Positions 49,073 through 60,620 of a stretch of 64,000 nt of DNA are shown one piece after another (the stretch's first letter is position 1; every line of letters begins with the position of its first letter). The translations under genes were made by a program, and so were the position numbers. The notes beneath the pieces were generated by a model. That model made no database searches. It saw only the letters and a program-made list of their open reading frames with translations, and was not told the DNA's origin. Source of the stretch: Eutrigla gurnardus. Lineage: Eukaryota > Chordata > Actinopteri > Perciformes > Triglidae. Where the stretch lies: the NCBI GenBank assembly GCA_963514095.1, contig OY741273.1, positions 20,022,546-20,086,545 on the forward strand, in the 5' to 3' direction.

Positions 49073-51290
49073 GTGTATGCTGAGAGTCCTTCCATTACAG
49101 TTAGATAAAGGCTTTGAAATCTCAGATTAAATTTTGGCTCACACAGTCTCCAACAAGTCCTCCAAATTAAGTACGTTGTTTGCTTTACTTAAAGCGTTTT
49201 GTGATCTGATGCCCACATCCGCAGGAAGTCATTTCGGTGCTTTCCAAAACCATTAGAAACCACTGTTAAAGAATAAATCTGTTTTATGATGCGATTGCAC
49301 TATGGAATTGGTTTGGTTCGGTACAGTCAATTTCCCCACCTCCCCCGACAGATAGAAATCGTTTTTTTGCTGAGGCCCTGCAGATTTTCTTTTTATGACC
49401 CAGAGACCCATTATATTGTATTAATTTATTACCCCTCATTAGCTAAAGTGATTACTTAAAGTGTGAACTACTGTATGTCTCTGCAAGTTGGTTTTGATTA
49501 TATTAGAAGAGAATAATTGTCGGAAATGATTGGCCGCCACCAGTTAGAAATATTTTGATTATTTTGATAGGGAGACAATGGAAACAATACAAGAATAGAG
49601 GTGTTGCTTGTTTCATTTGACACGGCCGCTACAGCTGTAAAGGTGCACCGTAGTGGCAGAGAGGGAGGGGGACTTTTAATGTATCCTGTTAATTCAAGCA
49701 CTAGCTGCAGTGTGCACTAATACTAACCAGGTCTCATATGTTTGGCAACAGTAGGCCTCCAGTGAACACATGTGAGAGCAAGTGAAAACTGACCCCTACA
49801 TTCCTACCCCGTACAGTTAGATCAAATGTGTTTATCCAAGTGATTACCATGGTAATATACGTTAAAGAATACAGCAATAAATCAAATTGTAATAAATGTT
49901 ATCATTGGCAGAAAACAACTTGACCTGATATTGACATGCCTCCTTCTGTAGAGTACATGGATAGACTATTATGTGGATGGGTATTCAGATCTGACAACCC
50001 CCACTTTGGTTATATAACCTCAAGCTGCTTCGTCCGCCTGTGTCATCTAAAACAAACTTGGTTTGTCTTACTGCGATGACAATGGAGGTTCCTGTACTTT
50101 CAGAAAGCACCACCCCACAACCAGGGTTTTGGGGGGATTAAAATGCCTCCGGAAGTACATTTTTAGGTTGGTGCGGTCAATGTGTTCCTCAAAAGGTTTC
50201 TAGTTCCTTGGGTTTAAAAGGGCCTTAACTATACAACTGCTAGGAAGTAGACAAAGAACAAAAAAACCTAGAGAAAAACCTTTGGTGCTCAATTTAGATT
50301 CTTCTACTGTAGGAAATAAAAACCCCAATGGCACAGGTTTGGCTTCCGGTATTGTCTTTGCTGCCAGAGTAGACAGAGAGGAGGCCAACAGCCATTGGCG
50401 TTTCCAGATGTGAGCATAGTCCCCAGGTGATACTTTGATGACTTGCATATTGTGCAAGTGACAGAGGGGGAATTTAATAGAAAAATAGTCTATCAAATTA
50501 TAACATTGTCATATTTTTTTATTTATCTGTTTACAAGGCAAATATATAAACTGCCAGAGCAGGTCAGCCAATTTGCTCACTCTGCTGGCTCTGGTCAACT
50601 ATTTCCTACGGTGTTGGATGCATTTCTAATCCGAGCCATCTGATTTGGCCATTAGCTCGCTTCCAGCACCAACTGTGGAGATTTCCCTTTGAATTGATGT
50701 TCATTTCATGGCGTGCTTGAGTTGATCTGCCACCATTTATATAGTGTATTGTGTCCAAAACTACTTGCGTCACATAGCCGCCGTGTCTTTTTTAGCAACA
50801 AAACACTCAACACTAACACACTAACAAGGCAGTCAGACACTGCATTGTGTCAGCAAGTGTTGAAACCCGGGTAACTCGTCACTTATGTCTGTTTCTCCAT
50901 GTGGAATGGAATATGAACCTCTGTGAAGGGAAACGCATAAAACCCCTGAGGACTAAGCATGGGGCTGCATTAGTGCTGTTGAACAAATGGACATTGGTGA
51001 CATAAAAAAAGCCATTGCGCCTTCCACCACGGTAGAGAATTTCAAAATAAAACAATAAAGTATACAACAAAAGATGTTTATATTTGTTTGTCTGTGTTAT
51101 TTATTATAATTTTGTTATCCAGAAAAATAAAGATGTCATTTATTATGTCATTTTGTCTATTATTGAAGCATATTTTAATAATCAAAATACTTATTTTGGC
51201 CAAAATAAATACTTTTTTGTTGTTGTTTTTTTGCATTGTCATTCACATTTATACAACCATATGTTTAGGATTGCATTGTTATGAACAGAG
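49073..51290. other. noncoding DNA, nothing firm
   Basis: Unique-looking sequence, AT-rich at 51070-51240. No exon or repeat family recognised; the 98-codon minus frame at 50200-50496 has no domain. Confidence 0.5.
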
Positions 51291-51335
51291 TGTAAAAGTA
51301 CTGCTCTGATACAAGTGAAAGTCCTGTGCTGTGCT
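51291..51335 (+). repeat. short fragment of a common fish repeat (AAAGTACTGCTCTGATAC type)
   Basis: GTAAAAGTACTGCTCTGATA followed by CAAGTGAAAGTCCTGTGCT closely recalls the GTAAAAGTACTxxTxTGATACAAGTAAAAGTCCTGCA phrase of a widespread percomorph element. Only about 45 bp are convincing. Confidence 0.4.
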
Positions 51336-51926
51336 AAATAACCCAAACTCTTCAAACCTTGGATGTATTTGTATGCAGGGCTTTATCGTTCATAGTAAGA
51401 ACATTGAGAAAATAGGTTTTCAGGCTCTTTAAGTAGTAGCATGCGATGCAGTCATTAAACCCAGTGTGACAAGCTCACCCAGTCCACTACAGTAGGTCAG
51501 AGCACACGCTAATAAGGCAATGCTGTGGACAAATCTAATGTTAGTAATGACCATGTTCTTCGACTGGAAACTATAACAAAATATGGAAACTCATTTTAGT
51601 TTGTTACCTTAAACAACCGTGTCAAAGCTAGTTTATTTATCTGATCTTTTTCTTAAAATTGGCAGTAGACCTCCCCACCTAGAATATTCACACATTTATA
51701 TTTAACTGTGTTCAGTCTTGGGGAATCTCACCAAAATAAAAGAGCACATTGAGCCAGCTGCACAAGCGAACGAAATAGAGTTAATCCGACCCTGAAGCGT
51801 GGTATGAAGCGTGCTGCTTTTACCAAAATACCAGCAAACTGGCTCAATAGAAAGCCTCGTAAATCAAAAGTGTTTCATGTAGTGAAGTTTTAGTCTCACT
51901 CGGAGCTCCTTCATCACAGAGGAGGG
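51336..51926. other. noncoding DNA, nothing recognised
   Basis: No element or exon seen. Confidence 0.5.
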
Positions 51927-51953
51927 TTTTTTTTTTGGGGGGGGGGGGGGGGG
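51927..51953. repeat. poly-T / poly-G junction (T10 G17)
   Basis: Ten T immediately followed by seventeen G. Length may be imprecise in the assembly. Confidence 0.95.
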
Positions 51954-52050
51954 TTCTAGGTCTCCAACATTTGATTGTGTCTAGCTTGCTCTGTTCTCAC
52001 ACTGCTCTAGCACTCTCAGAAGAGCTGCATGCAAAAAATTATGTGTGTAT

Positions 52051-52054
52051 AATA

Positions 52055-52109
<55 letters not shown>
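52051..52109. repeat. (AT)n microsatellite
   Basis: About 46 bp of pure TA (52063-52108) preceded by interrupted ATATATGTG. Confidence 0.98.
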
Positions 52110-52110
<1 letters not shown>

Positions 52111-52502
52111 GTTTTTTTTCTGGTGTGAAGTCCTTTCTCTAGAAGCACCTTTTAAGCAGAACACTGTCCAAGTAACTAATGACTACACACACACACACCG
52201 TCTGCTTGTGATAGAGAGCTTCACCCTCGATCAGATAGATCACATTTTAAGTTATGTGAAGATCACGGTAAATCGCTTATCCCCCTCACTTCCATGCAGA
52301 TTACCATCCCGCACTGCAAGGTTATCACAGTTATCATGCAGACATACTAATAAACACGTACATAAAAGCCACTGAAACATTTGCAAGCCACCTTTTACAT
52401 GCAAATGTACTGTATAAACACTCATCATGTCCCGCTGCTACGCTGCCTCTGCAATCCGTCTTCCTCCCCTGGAACCATTTTTCTCTGTTTCTCTCTGTCT
52501 CT
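52110..52502. other. noncoding DNA, nothing recognised
   Basis: A short ACACAC patch occurs near 52185-52199. The 146-codon frame 51935-52375 is mostly translation of the poly-G and AT tracts. Confidence 0.55.
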
Positions 52503-52530
52503 GACACACACACACACACACACACACACA
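52503..52530. repeat. (AC)14 microsatellite
   Basis: Uninterrupted AC dinucleotides, preceded by a CT-rich stretch. Confidence 0.97.
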
Positions 52531-53076
52531 TTTCTGTCACCGGCTGATACTCAACACGATAAACTTGGCACGGTCATTTAAAAGAAACATCAATCCACAA
52601 ACAGCTTATGCACCAAAACTGTCCTTTTCACAATTCTTCAAGAACACGCTGCTCTTTATGCAGTGGCCACATGATTACTTTTATCGCCACAAACGTAAAA
52701 ACTGCCTGCCTCCATGGTCATAGCTGGTGTCTATTGAAAACCGATGGCACAAAGCCATGGCTTGATAAATTGGAAAAATATTGCCCTTTATTTTGACGAC
52801 TTTTATTTTCTTTTGTATGACATGGTTGTCATAGAAACTGGGGATAACAACAACAAAAAACACACACACAAAAACACATTTTAAAGGTGCACCTTGTCAA
52901 TAACAGCATAATTGTGTGGTTATGCAAATCCCTCCACGGTTGACGGTTTGGTTTGGTCACCTTGCAAGCTCCATTTGTCTTCAAATCCATTATGACAGCA
53001 AAGATTCCACGAAATCACCTCGCCTGCTTCAGCTACACATTAGGAGTAACTGCATGAACGAATGTGTGTGCGACCT
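52531..53076. other. noncoding DNA upstream of the inverted repeat
   Basis: Nothing recognised. Short CA-rich words at about 52861-52877. Confidence 0.5.
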
Positions 53077-53186
53077 CCTGAAGTCCACATGGACCAGACC
53101 AGGGTCGTTGAAAATAACTAGAAAATAACTGTTGGATGACTCCGTTTATTTTCAACGATCCCGATCGGGTCCAGGTGGACTTCAGG
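53077..53186. repeat. 41-bp-arm inverted repeat (hairpin)
   Basis: The left arm 53077-53117 and the right arm 53146-53186 are reverse complements at 36 of 41 positions (my hand alignment), with a 28-base spacer. Both ends begin CCTGAAGTCCAC and finish TCGTTGAAAATAA when read into the spacer. The right arm lies within the tail of the MADF relic read on the minus strand, and the left arm is an inverted copy of it. This is an inverted segmental duplication or the remains of a nested element. Confidence 0.9.
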
Positions 53187-53366
53187 ACCAGTTTTCAGCA
53201 CTACTGGGATCTCCACGATCCACCTGACCTGAACAGCGGCTGCAGTACGTCCCCGATCCCAAACTGCTCGGCGATCGCTCGCCATCATCTGTCCCTCATT
53301 TCCGCATATTTATGGTCATACAGCGTTTTGCTTTGAGTGATGAGGTGGATGAGCTTGTTTGTATGT
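53187..53366 (-). pseudogene. MADF (Myb/SANT-like) DNA-binding domain relic
   Basis: On the minus strand from 53359 one frame reads NKLIHLITQSKTLYDHKYA, then EMRDR, a TGA stop (53285-53287), then WRAIAEQFGIG and later GGSWRSQ followed by TAG and TGA (53201-53203 and 53195-53197). MADF domains follow LI..V...P.LYD...Y.d...r...W..Ia...g....cr.rW..lR: the LI pair, LYD, Tyr, Trp, IA and Gly match in the right spacing. MADF proteins are sequence-specific DNA binders, and such genes also travel with Harbinger-type DNA transposons in fish. Three in-frame stops make this copy dead. Origin from a transposon rather than a cellular gene is inference. Confidence 0.72.
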
Positions 53367-53481
53367 ATTTTGTCTATGCTGGCTCTGAGTGGTCAAAACA
53401 CCTTCCGAAAAGATTTTGATGGACGAAGACCCCCACCGCAGCCTCAGCCAAAATCTCACTCTGAACTAAAAACTTGAGAGC

Positions 53482-53483
<2 letters not shown>

Positions 53484-53544
<61 letters not shown>

Positions 53545-53566
53545 GCGTGTGCGTGTGTGCGTGTCT
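53484..53566. repeat. (GT)n microsatellite with GC interruptions
   Basis: About 55 bp of pure GT, then GTGTGCGTGTGCGTG-type tail. Confidence 0.98.
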
Positions 53567-56500
53567 GTTCATGTCTCGGGCGTTCATGAACTTAAAGTAT
53601 GTAGGATCCTGAGACCCACTGGCTTCTTGCACTGCGTGTCCTGAGTGGGTGCAAGGTGACGGTACTTTGCACACATCCGCTATCTTTCCCCCACAAACCA
53701 TTTAGCTTTAAGGACTTTTCCCTCTGACTGAACAAAGTTCTCATGGAAGGTGACACGAGAATGCAGGCTGGCACAAAGTGATTTCCCATTTTACCATCAC
53801 TTTAAAGTGATATGCTACATGTCGCAAAGTCAATTCCCCGCTACCTGTGACAGATAGAAATTGGCCGGGGCCGAAGCCCCAGCAAAATGGGTTTTCCAGT
53901 CGATGTGAGCGAGAGCACCAGAGCAAGTTACTCGGAGGGGAATCAGAATCAGTCGGAGTTTAGATTGCTTCGAACGGTAATGGTGGTCCGGTGGCTTGCT
54001 GGTTCATACTGCTGGAGTGTGTAGCGATGCTATCAGCGGATGCAGGTGATGTTACGGACCTGAAAAAGATAAGTTCATTATCTCTACCTCTTACAGCCTA
54101 CAGGCTGACAAACTGTGTGCCGGGAGTTTGACCCTGATAGAGGAGGCCGACTGGAGAGGTTTGCGCGTTGGTGTGTGTGTGTTTTTTTGTAACTCCTTGT
54201 GTATGTAATATGATCATCAGATTGCTCTGGAAAAACATGGGGCTGTTCTGTAAAAATCCTTGTGCTTTAGATTTCCCAGCACCCAAGACTTGACAGACGG
54301 TAGCGGAAGGGATTGCATTCATATACCGCATGTTTGTGGAAACTCGAGCAAGCATCGGTGCTTTGTCCTTTATATTTAGTTTCTTACATTTTAACCTGTT
54401 ATATCTGATATAACAGAAATAACTTATAATTTCACTGACTTGTCATCATCTTTTAAGTTTATATAACAGTGAATTGTCTGAGGGGAATATCTGGCTTTTT
54501 ATCTGCTAAACACTCCACTATGTATCCCAGCTTTTCTCTTACTGTCTTCATTGTGCCGCTTGGTGCTGAGCACATAATGATAATTCATCTGTAGGTTCAT
54601 CACTATGAGTTATTATGAAGACATCGATTGTAGCCATTTTTGAAGTTGCCGCTGCTGTCCAACGACAACGACATATTTGTCAGGTCACTTTTATCAAAAA
54701 CATACACTCAATATAATGTCCTGTATGATGTAAGTTGAAATAATACACTAGTCTCAATAGATTGAAAAATAAGAAATGGTTTGCAGGAATGCCGTTGTCA
54801 GTAACCAAGACATATGGAACTATTGTTACAGTCTTTTGAAGTGCCTGTTCAACCTTGTTTACAGGTTTGGTAAACCATACCCTTGGCAATAGCTGGAGCA
54901 GCAACCATTCATTGGATGTATTGTTGTTTTTTAGATGCAGAGCTGTTGCATTAATGTGTACTATGTGAAAAAGACAAACACTGTGTGGCGTTTTGTTTTA
55001 ATGTTGTAAAAAAAAAAACTCCTAATCCGTGTTTGTGCCAGAGGCTAATATCCTCCGCAGTGGCAGCGTTTCTTTTGTTATTAACCACCGCTGTGGTGAA
55101 ATTACATTCTTCTACGAGCTTATTTTTCTAGTGTCTTCTTCTTCTGTTTCCTCCTGCTTCCCCCCCTCGTTCCTTTTCCCTGTCAGGGTTGCATTATCTG
55201 CTGGAGCAGCAACCCCATACATGCTCTTTGTCATCACCCTACACAGGAGAGAAAGCAATTAAAAGGGAATCGGCTAGATTGTCTGTTTATACCATCTTAG
55301 AGACGGTTGCCGGGCTGTTAGGGTAACAATGCATAGCCGGATAATTACCGTGGATCTTCGTTCCCATCTCTTTTTGTGCAGATGAGGCGTTCTGAGTGGT
55401 GGCACACGTCACAGGGCTCGAGGGTGTCGGAGAAGTTTGGATTGGGGCATCACTTAACCTGCAACAAAAATGAATAGCTACAGGTGTCGAAAAAGTTCAA
55501 AAGACTTCACTGGAGACGGTCAGAGTTGAAGACAATTAGAGTTTTTAATCTCAAACGAGTTTTAATCCCGAAGTAGAAGCACTCTGGTTCAAATGTGAGT
55601 TTTCACCTATTTCCCAAAAGAACCCATCATCACGCTGGAAATAATGATCTCACACCTCATCGGACACTGCAGGTCTCTGTGTGGCCGGTGATTTCCAGAG
55701 TCAATCTCAAACCCTTTAAATACCTTCAGTCTTCATGTTATTACCAACTTTTTCAGATTTGACTGCCATAATATAATTCCTTAACATGACATTGATGGAA
55801 GCATGATTGTAATACGGAGTTCTTTAAGATGAAAGTTTACTTCAACAAGGCCTTTTCTTCCCTCGAACAAAGTTGTGAATCATAGCTGTCTTTTCTTTGT
55901 TTTCTGTCTCTCTCCGCATGCGCTCCTTTTCTAAGAAACACTTAGTTGTTACAAAAAGGCTTCAATTGTGGGCACTCAAGGGAATACTTTTACTCATTAA
56001 TTATGTCTTTTGAGAAGCAGCGTATCGACACACTGTAACCTCACGTGTGAACAAACGACTGCATTATGAATTATTTAGTACATGCATGCAACGATGTATG
56101 CACATTATCTGCTGCCACTGTATGATCATGGCACATTAAGTATGACCATTAGGTCTTTATAGGTATGTTAGAACACCAAGATTAAATTGTGTATTATAGT
56201 AATTTCAAATACAGGGGTTAATTGTTTCAGTCTTAAAGTCATTTATTCTAAAAGTTGTCTCTTTGTTGTCATCTAGTCTGTGAGATTAGTGTGTTTACAG
56301 GGAATTATCCTAAAAAGACTAACTTCACACGCTTGTTTATCTCTTGGGCATCCACTGTGCAATGAAACACTAATCTGTATCAAAGATAATATAATAATTT
56401 ATCAACATTCATGCCACCAACTGAGTCTAAATTATGGTCTTAAAATATAATTATTCTGCAGCGATGAGCTCAACAGCCGAGTCTAAAACACGCCGAGGAC

Positions 56501-57869
56501 TGCGCCTCGGCCACATGAATAAGTTAATGAATGAATCAATAGATTTGCACTTCATTATCTTTCTACATTGTGATTCGGTTGAGCTCGCCCTCTAAAAGCT
56601 TGGCGGTGTACTGTAACAGCCTCCTTCTTGTGAAAGATTGTGTGTTCCGGGCACTGGGGATGCTGAGATCAACATCTACATGTCCATTAGGCTCGTGGTT
56701 TTCCTTGTCCTTTGATCGGTAGGCAGGTGCCAACTCGGTATGAAGTGAGTAATTAAAGGTCATTTAAAGGGGAAAAAAATGCTCCGACATGATAGAATCA
56801 AAACCTTTTACACTTAAGCCCAAGTGTGGCACGAAGTGGTTTTTAACATTAGTTAGCCTTGTGCAGGCTCAGGGGACCACTTGAAGCGATGAGTTATCCT
56901 CGGTGCTAAGTGCTATGAAAGACCTCTGCGACGGCAGCGGGATTCATGCTGAGTCCGTGTAGCGTAATCTGAAACGGCTCTGTTAAGGAATAATTATGGT
57001 TGAGCCCCATGGGAAGGGAAAGGAAATTACAGAACTATATGTTTGAATGGTTATTGTTCCGCTGCGACTACACCATCAATTCCCGTTGTCGTCGAACAAC
57101 GGGAGTTCGTTTCCTCTTCCTCCATGCTGGTAATTGCCGTGTAAAGGATGCAACTGAATAAACAAAGTGAATGTTCGGCCGCACTTTTATGTGTGAATAG
57201 TGGAGTCGTGAGAACTTAATGGGTAACGAGGAACCTCTCTTAAGAATGCAGAGCCATGACAGCACTCACAGCTCCATGGATGTTCCCCATGGCTCGGATG
57301 CTGTGTTAACTTTAGAGCACTAGCATGCAAACTCGCACACATTCAGGTGTTCAAAGGTTGGTTGAGATCCATTTTATTTATATTTATATTCTAGGATGTG
57401 TGCGTCGACTTAATATATAATATTGAATATAATACCATTAATCACCCTGAAAATACGTCAGCTACAATCAGTTTCACATTAGCAGTTATGGGTTTTTTCC
57501 ATAAACACCGGAACAGTTTAGTTATCACACACTTTGATTATTACCACTTTTGAATCAGAATATAATGATTGGTGGGTTGTTTTGTCACTGCTAATTAAAT
57601 CTGATGAAACCACATCCTCGCGGTACTGATGAAGCAGATTAGCGTTGTTTTGAGTGTTGGCTGAGATTTTTTTGTTCTAGACGAGTCTAGTCTTAGTATT
57701 TGAGGTTGCTATCTTAACTGTCAACACAATTTTGTGTGAAAAATCTAAAGTAGAATATTCAATAACTCACCATGAATCCCTGGCATGTGTGAGACGAACG
57801 TTACAGCACCAGTGAAGTGCATCAGTCTAAAAAATGTATGCGATTAACACTATAACATCTGAGACACTG
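53567..57869. other. long noncoding stretch, nothing firm
   Basis: Over 4 kb without a recognised exon or repeat family. It contains a 21-bp palindrome at 54396-54416 and an A-run at about 55009-55018. Frames at 53741-54355, 54680-54904 and 55029-55262 have no domain. Confidence 0.5.
54396..54416. repeat. 21-bp perfect palindrome
   Basis: CTGTTATATC, T, GATATAACAG. A third copy of ATATAACAG lies at 54461-54469. Confidence 0.85.
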
Positions 57870-58072
57870 TCTGTCAGAGCAGTGTTTTTCACAGGATGTT
57901 TATGAGACTATGATAGGTGGGCCTCTGGCCCTAGGGGGGCCAGGGGGTGTGCTCCCGGGAAGAACATTTTGTATATTTTCAAGTTGAATATATTTAAAGA
58001 AATACCAGGATCCTCTACTGCATCTGTAGTACGCAAGCCAACATTTCTTTCTGGCTATCCTGACCAACAGTC

Positions 58073-58075
<3 letters not shown>
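57870..58075. mobile_element. possible hAT-like element fragment
   Basis: GTGTTTTTCACAGGATGTTT, then TGATAGGTGGGCCTCTGG, then CCCTAGGGGGGCCAGGGGGTG and AAGAACATTTTGTATATTTTC recall a phrase common to fish hAT-like elements. The (AT)n tract starts exactly at the end of this segment. Assignment is from memory only. Confidence 0.38.

Positions 58076-58122
<47 letters not shown>
58076..58122. repeat. (AT)23 microsatellite
   Basis: 47 bp of uninterrupted TA/AT. Confidence 0.99.
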
Positions 58123-58125
<3 letters not shown>

Positions 58126-59685
58126 CACGGGGGTCAAGGTTCAAGATGCAATTTTATGACAGTCGTGTGCATGTGTACTGTATGCAGTGGTAGCCATAAG
58201 AACAGCTGCAGTATGAAAGTAAGAAAGAGAACTTGGAACGCAGCTCCGTCTTCAATAAATAGTCACAGAACACATTCAGTGTTGGATTTATTGGTATGGA
58301 TTTCTTTTACAAAGTCTCCAAAAAAGCACTGCAGTTCATAGCTGGATTAAAAGGCTTCTAAAGGGGATTTATATTGTACAGTCCCCTTAATTTCTGGTTA
58401 CTTCAAATACACACATTGTTGATTGTGACCATTGACATGGTGGTAGAATCCTGGCGGTGCTCGTGTTAAGTGATATAATCAGCTTCTCCAATTGCTTGTA
58501 GGTTTTTTTGTAGAAAGTAGTATGAAAGCTGTTAACCTTTCAAAGTCACCCGCTGCATCGACATGCGTATTTGCTATTCCATCCCTGGCAACAAACCACA
58601 GAAGACCTTTTCTGGCCTCTTCAGTTGTCATGACACCTGTCAGTCATGTATTTGATATGCGGACCCTCATACCATTGTTGGTTAACCTTTAAAGTCCATC
58701 CTTTACATTGGAGTTGTAGCATCAAACGGCATCTCTACTTAATAAAGGCTGTGCTTTCAAAGATAAGTCCACTAGAGAGAAATGACGATTATAGCAAGAG
58801 GGTGTGAAAGCCAGCTCTGAAACAGGAAATGATGATAACACAGCTTGTGCTCCGAGCACCGATTCACATCATCATTATTTACACATCTTCAGTTGAAAGT
58901 GTTACCTTTTGAGATAAAAAAAAAAACAAGAAAATAAAAAGACTTGTCTTATCTTGTGTGATTTTCTGGGCCTCGCAAAAGCTCAAGTATATGCGAGTGG
59001 AATCTGTGTTGTTGAGATGTAGGGCAGGTCTCTGTAGTTCTACTTCGCCCCGTTATCAGTTGCTTTCTCCAAAAAAACACATAAATTGTGTGCCAGGCCA
59101 ACAAATTCAAATAAACCTATTTCATTTCATAGAGAATTTATGATGCTGCATTTCATTTCAAAGCCTAAATAGAGGCAGCGAGGAGGATTTTAGCACTTAT
59201 AAGACTTTCTGCTCGTAATGCACCAAAAGTAGAACACGGCGTAATACATAAATGTGCCGTGTGGAGAAAATTAGCTCATAGTTCCACTGTGTCGTACTTG
59301 CAGACAAGGCCTTTACGTGACACATAATAAGAGCAGGTTGTGCATTGGAGGAAGGTCGACACTCTGCAGCCGGTAAGTGCGGAGTAATGAGTATAATTTG
59401 CCACTGTGAGAGGCGTGTGGCTTACATTTTAAATAATATCTCTCTTCTCTCTATTTACACACATTTATCAGCACAAGGCAGCACGGATTCATTGGCTCAA
59501 ACACAGAATAGGGGATATCCCCATGCAATGTAATAAAAGCTGTTTAATAACAACAACAACATTGAAAATATGATATTATAAGCTTCACAAATACAGTATT
59601 ATCTTGTTTTAGTGTTGCGGTTAATGTTGTCCACCATCTACATGCACTGACTGACAATCGTGCTGTATAGGCAGACTGCAGTGTT
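58123..59685. other. noncoding DNA, nothing firm
   Basis: 58138-58230 begins AAGGTTCAAGATGCAATTTT, reminiscent of a fish interspersed repeat, but too short to call. A-run near 58917-58925. Frames at 58156-58341 and 58492-58692 have no domain. Confidence 0.5.
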
Positions 59686-59885
59686 ATGGGGGAGATAATT
59701 GGCAGACAGAAGAAAAGGAGAATGAGCAAAGAATGGGAAGGGGGAGAGGTAAAGAATAGGAAGATGGATAGAGTGAGAATGAATTGGGAAGACCGCGAGG
59801 GAAGGGCAAAGACAAGAAGAAGGTACACAGCGGAGAGAGAGAGGGGGGGGTTGAATGAGAGCGACAACAGTGGGACGATATGACA
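59686..59885. repeat. purine-rich plus strand (about 200 bp)
   Basis: Dominated by GGGAGAGG, GAAGATGG, AAGAAGAAGG and GAGAGAGAGGGGGGGG words. The long Leu/Ser/Pro-rich minus frames here (59544-60044 and two others) are by-products of the polypyrimidine strand, not genes. Confidence 0.8.
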
Positions 59886-60269
59886 GAGGAGGGAAGCACA
59901 GTACATCTCCTGAGATTGAATAGCAGCATCCTGCCCTTGCCATTGATCCTCCTGCCTACGTCTCGATGACGCACCATCTGTCACACCCTCATTACAGCCA
60001 GGCACTTCTCCCTCACTCTCCCACCCTGCTAAACAACACGACACAGAGGAAGGAATGAGGAAAAATACGGAGGAGTTTTTTTACGCTGACTTTCAAATGA
60101 GGATGAACGGGTCGTAGTGAAACTCTCCTCGCCGCTGACGGTATGAACTCAAATCAGCAGTTTGGCACCTTTTGACTCGGCCCTCTTCTACTGGCCCACG
60201 TGAGAGCCTGTGCACCGATATAAAGTCTTCCTGAGCACAATGTCTACTTTTATACGACTGCATCAGAAG
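59886..60269. other. noncoding DNA, nothing recognised
   Basis: No exon or repeat family seen. Confidence 0.5.
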
Positions 60270-60620
60270 CTTCTTGGGGAAAAAAAATAAGGAAAAAAAA
60301 TGACACGCACAGAAGTTAAACCGCGCTGGCACCAGCAAAGCCTCGGAGGTGAAATCACGGCCCGTTGCCAAGCAAATTTGAATCGAGCTAATTCGTGAGG
60401 TGTTTGTAACCATTTCTTGATGAATAATTTCCCCCCGCTAGGTCTACTGGCCAAATCTCAAAACAATCATCCCTGCCCTGATTAATGGCTTGCTCTAAGC
60501 ACTGATGCATGCCAACCAAGATGTTGAGTTTCATGATGGGAGAATTATATGAGAATTTGTGGCTGTCTGGGGGCTTCGAAGCTGAGAGGATAAATCAAAT
60601 GAGCAACAAAGGTTGCTCCA
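60270..60620. promoter_or_regulatory. candidate conserved noncoding element
   Basis: Apart from A-runs at its left edge it is repeat-free, with clustered AT-hook/homeodomain-type words: GAGCTAATTCGTG near 60385-60397, GATGAATAATTTCC near 60419-60432 and GCCCTGATTAATGGC near 60475-60489. Enhancer role is inference. Confidence 0.22.

Noticed and set aside
51935..52375. 146-codon frame
   Set aside because: Starts in poly-G and crosses the AT repeat; no domain.
55296..55340. Second RFX-like site (GGTTGCC...GGTAACA)
   Set aside because: Half-site spacing is too long for an X-box and arms do not match well.
59544..60044. 166-codon minus-strand frame with hydrophobic Ser/Leu/Pro stretches
   Set aside because: It translates the polypyrimidine complement of a purine tract and two other registers look equally open.
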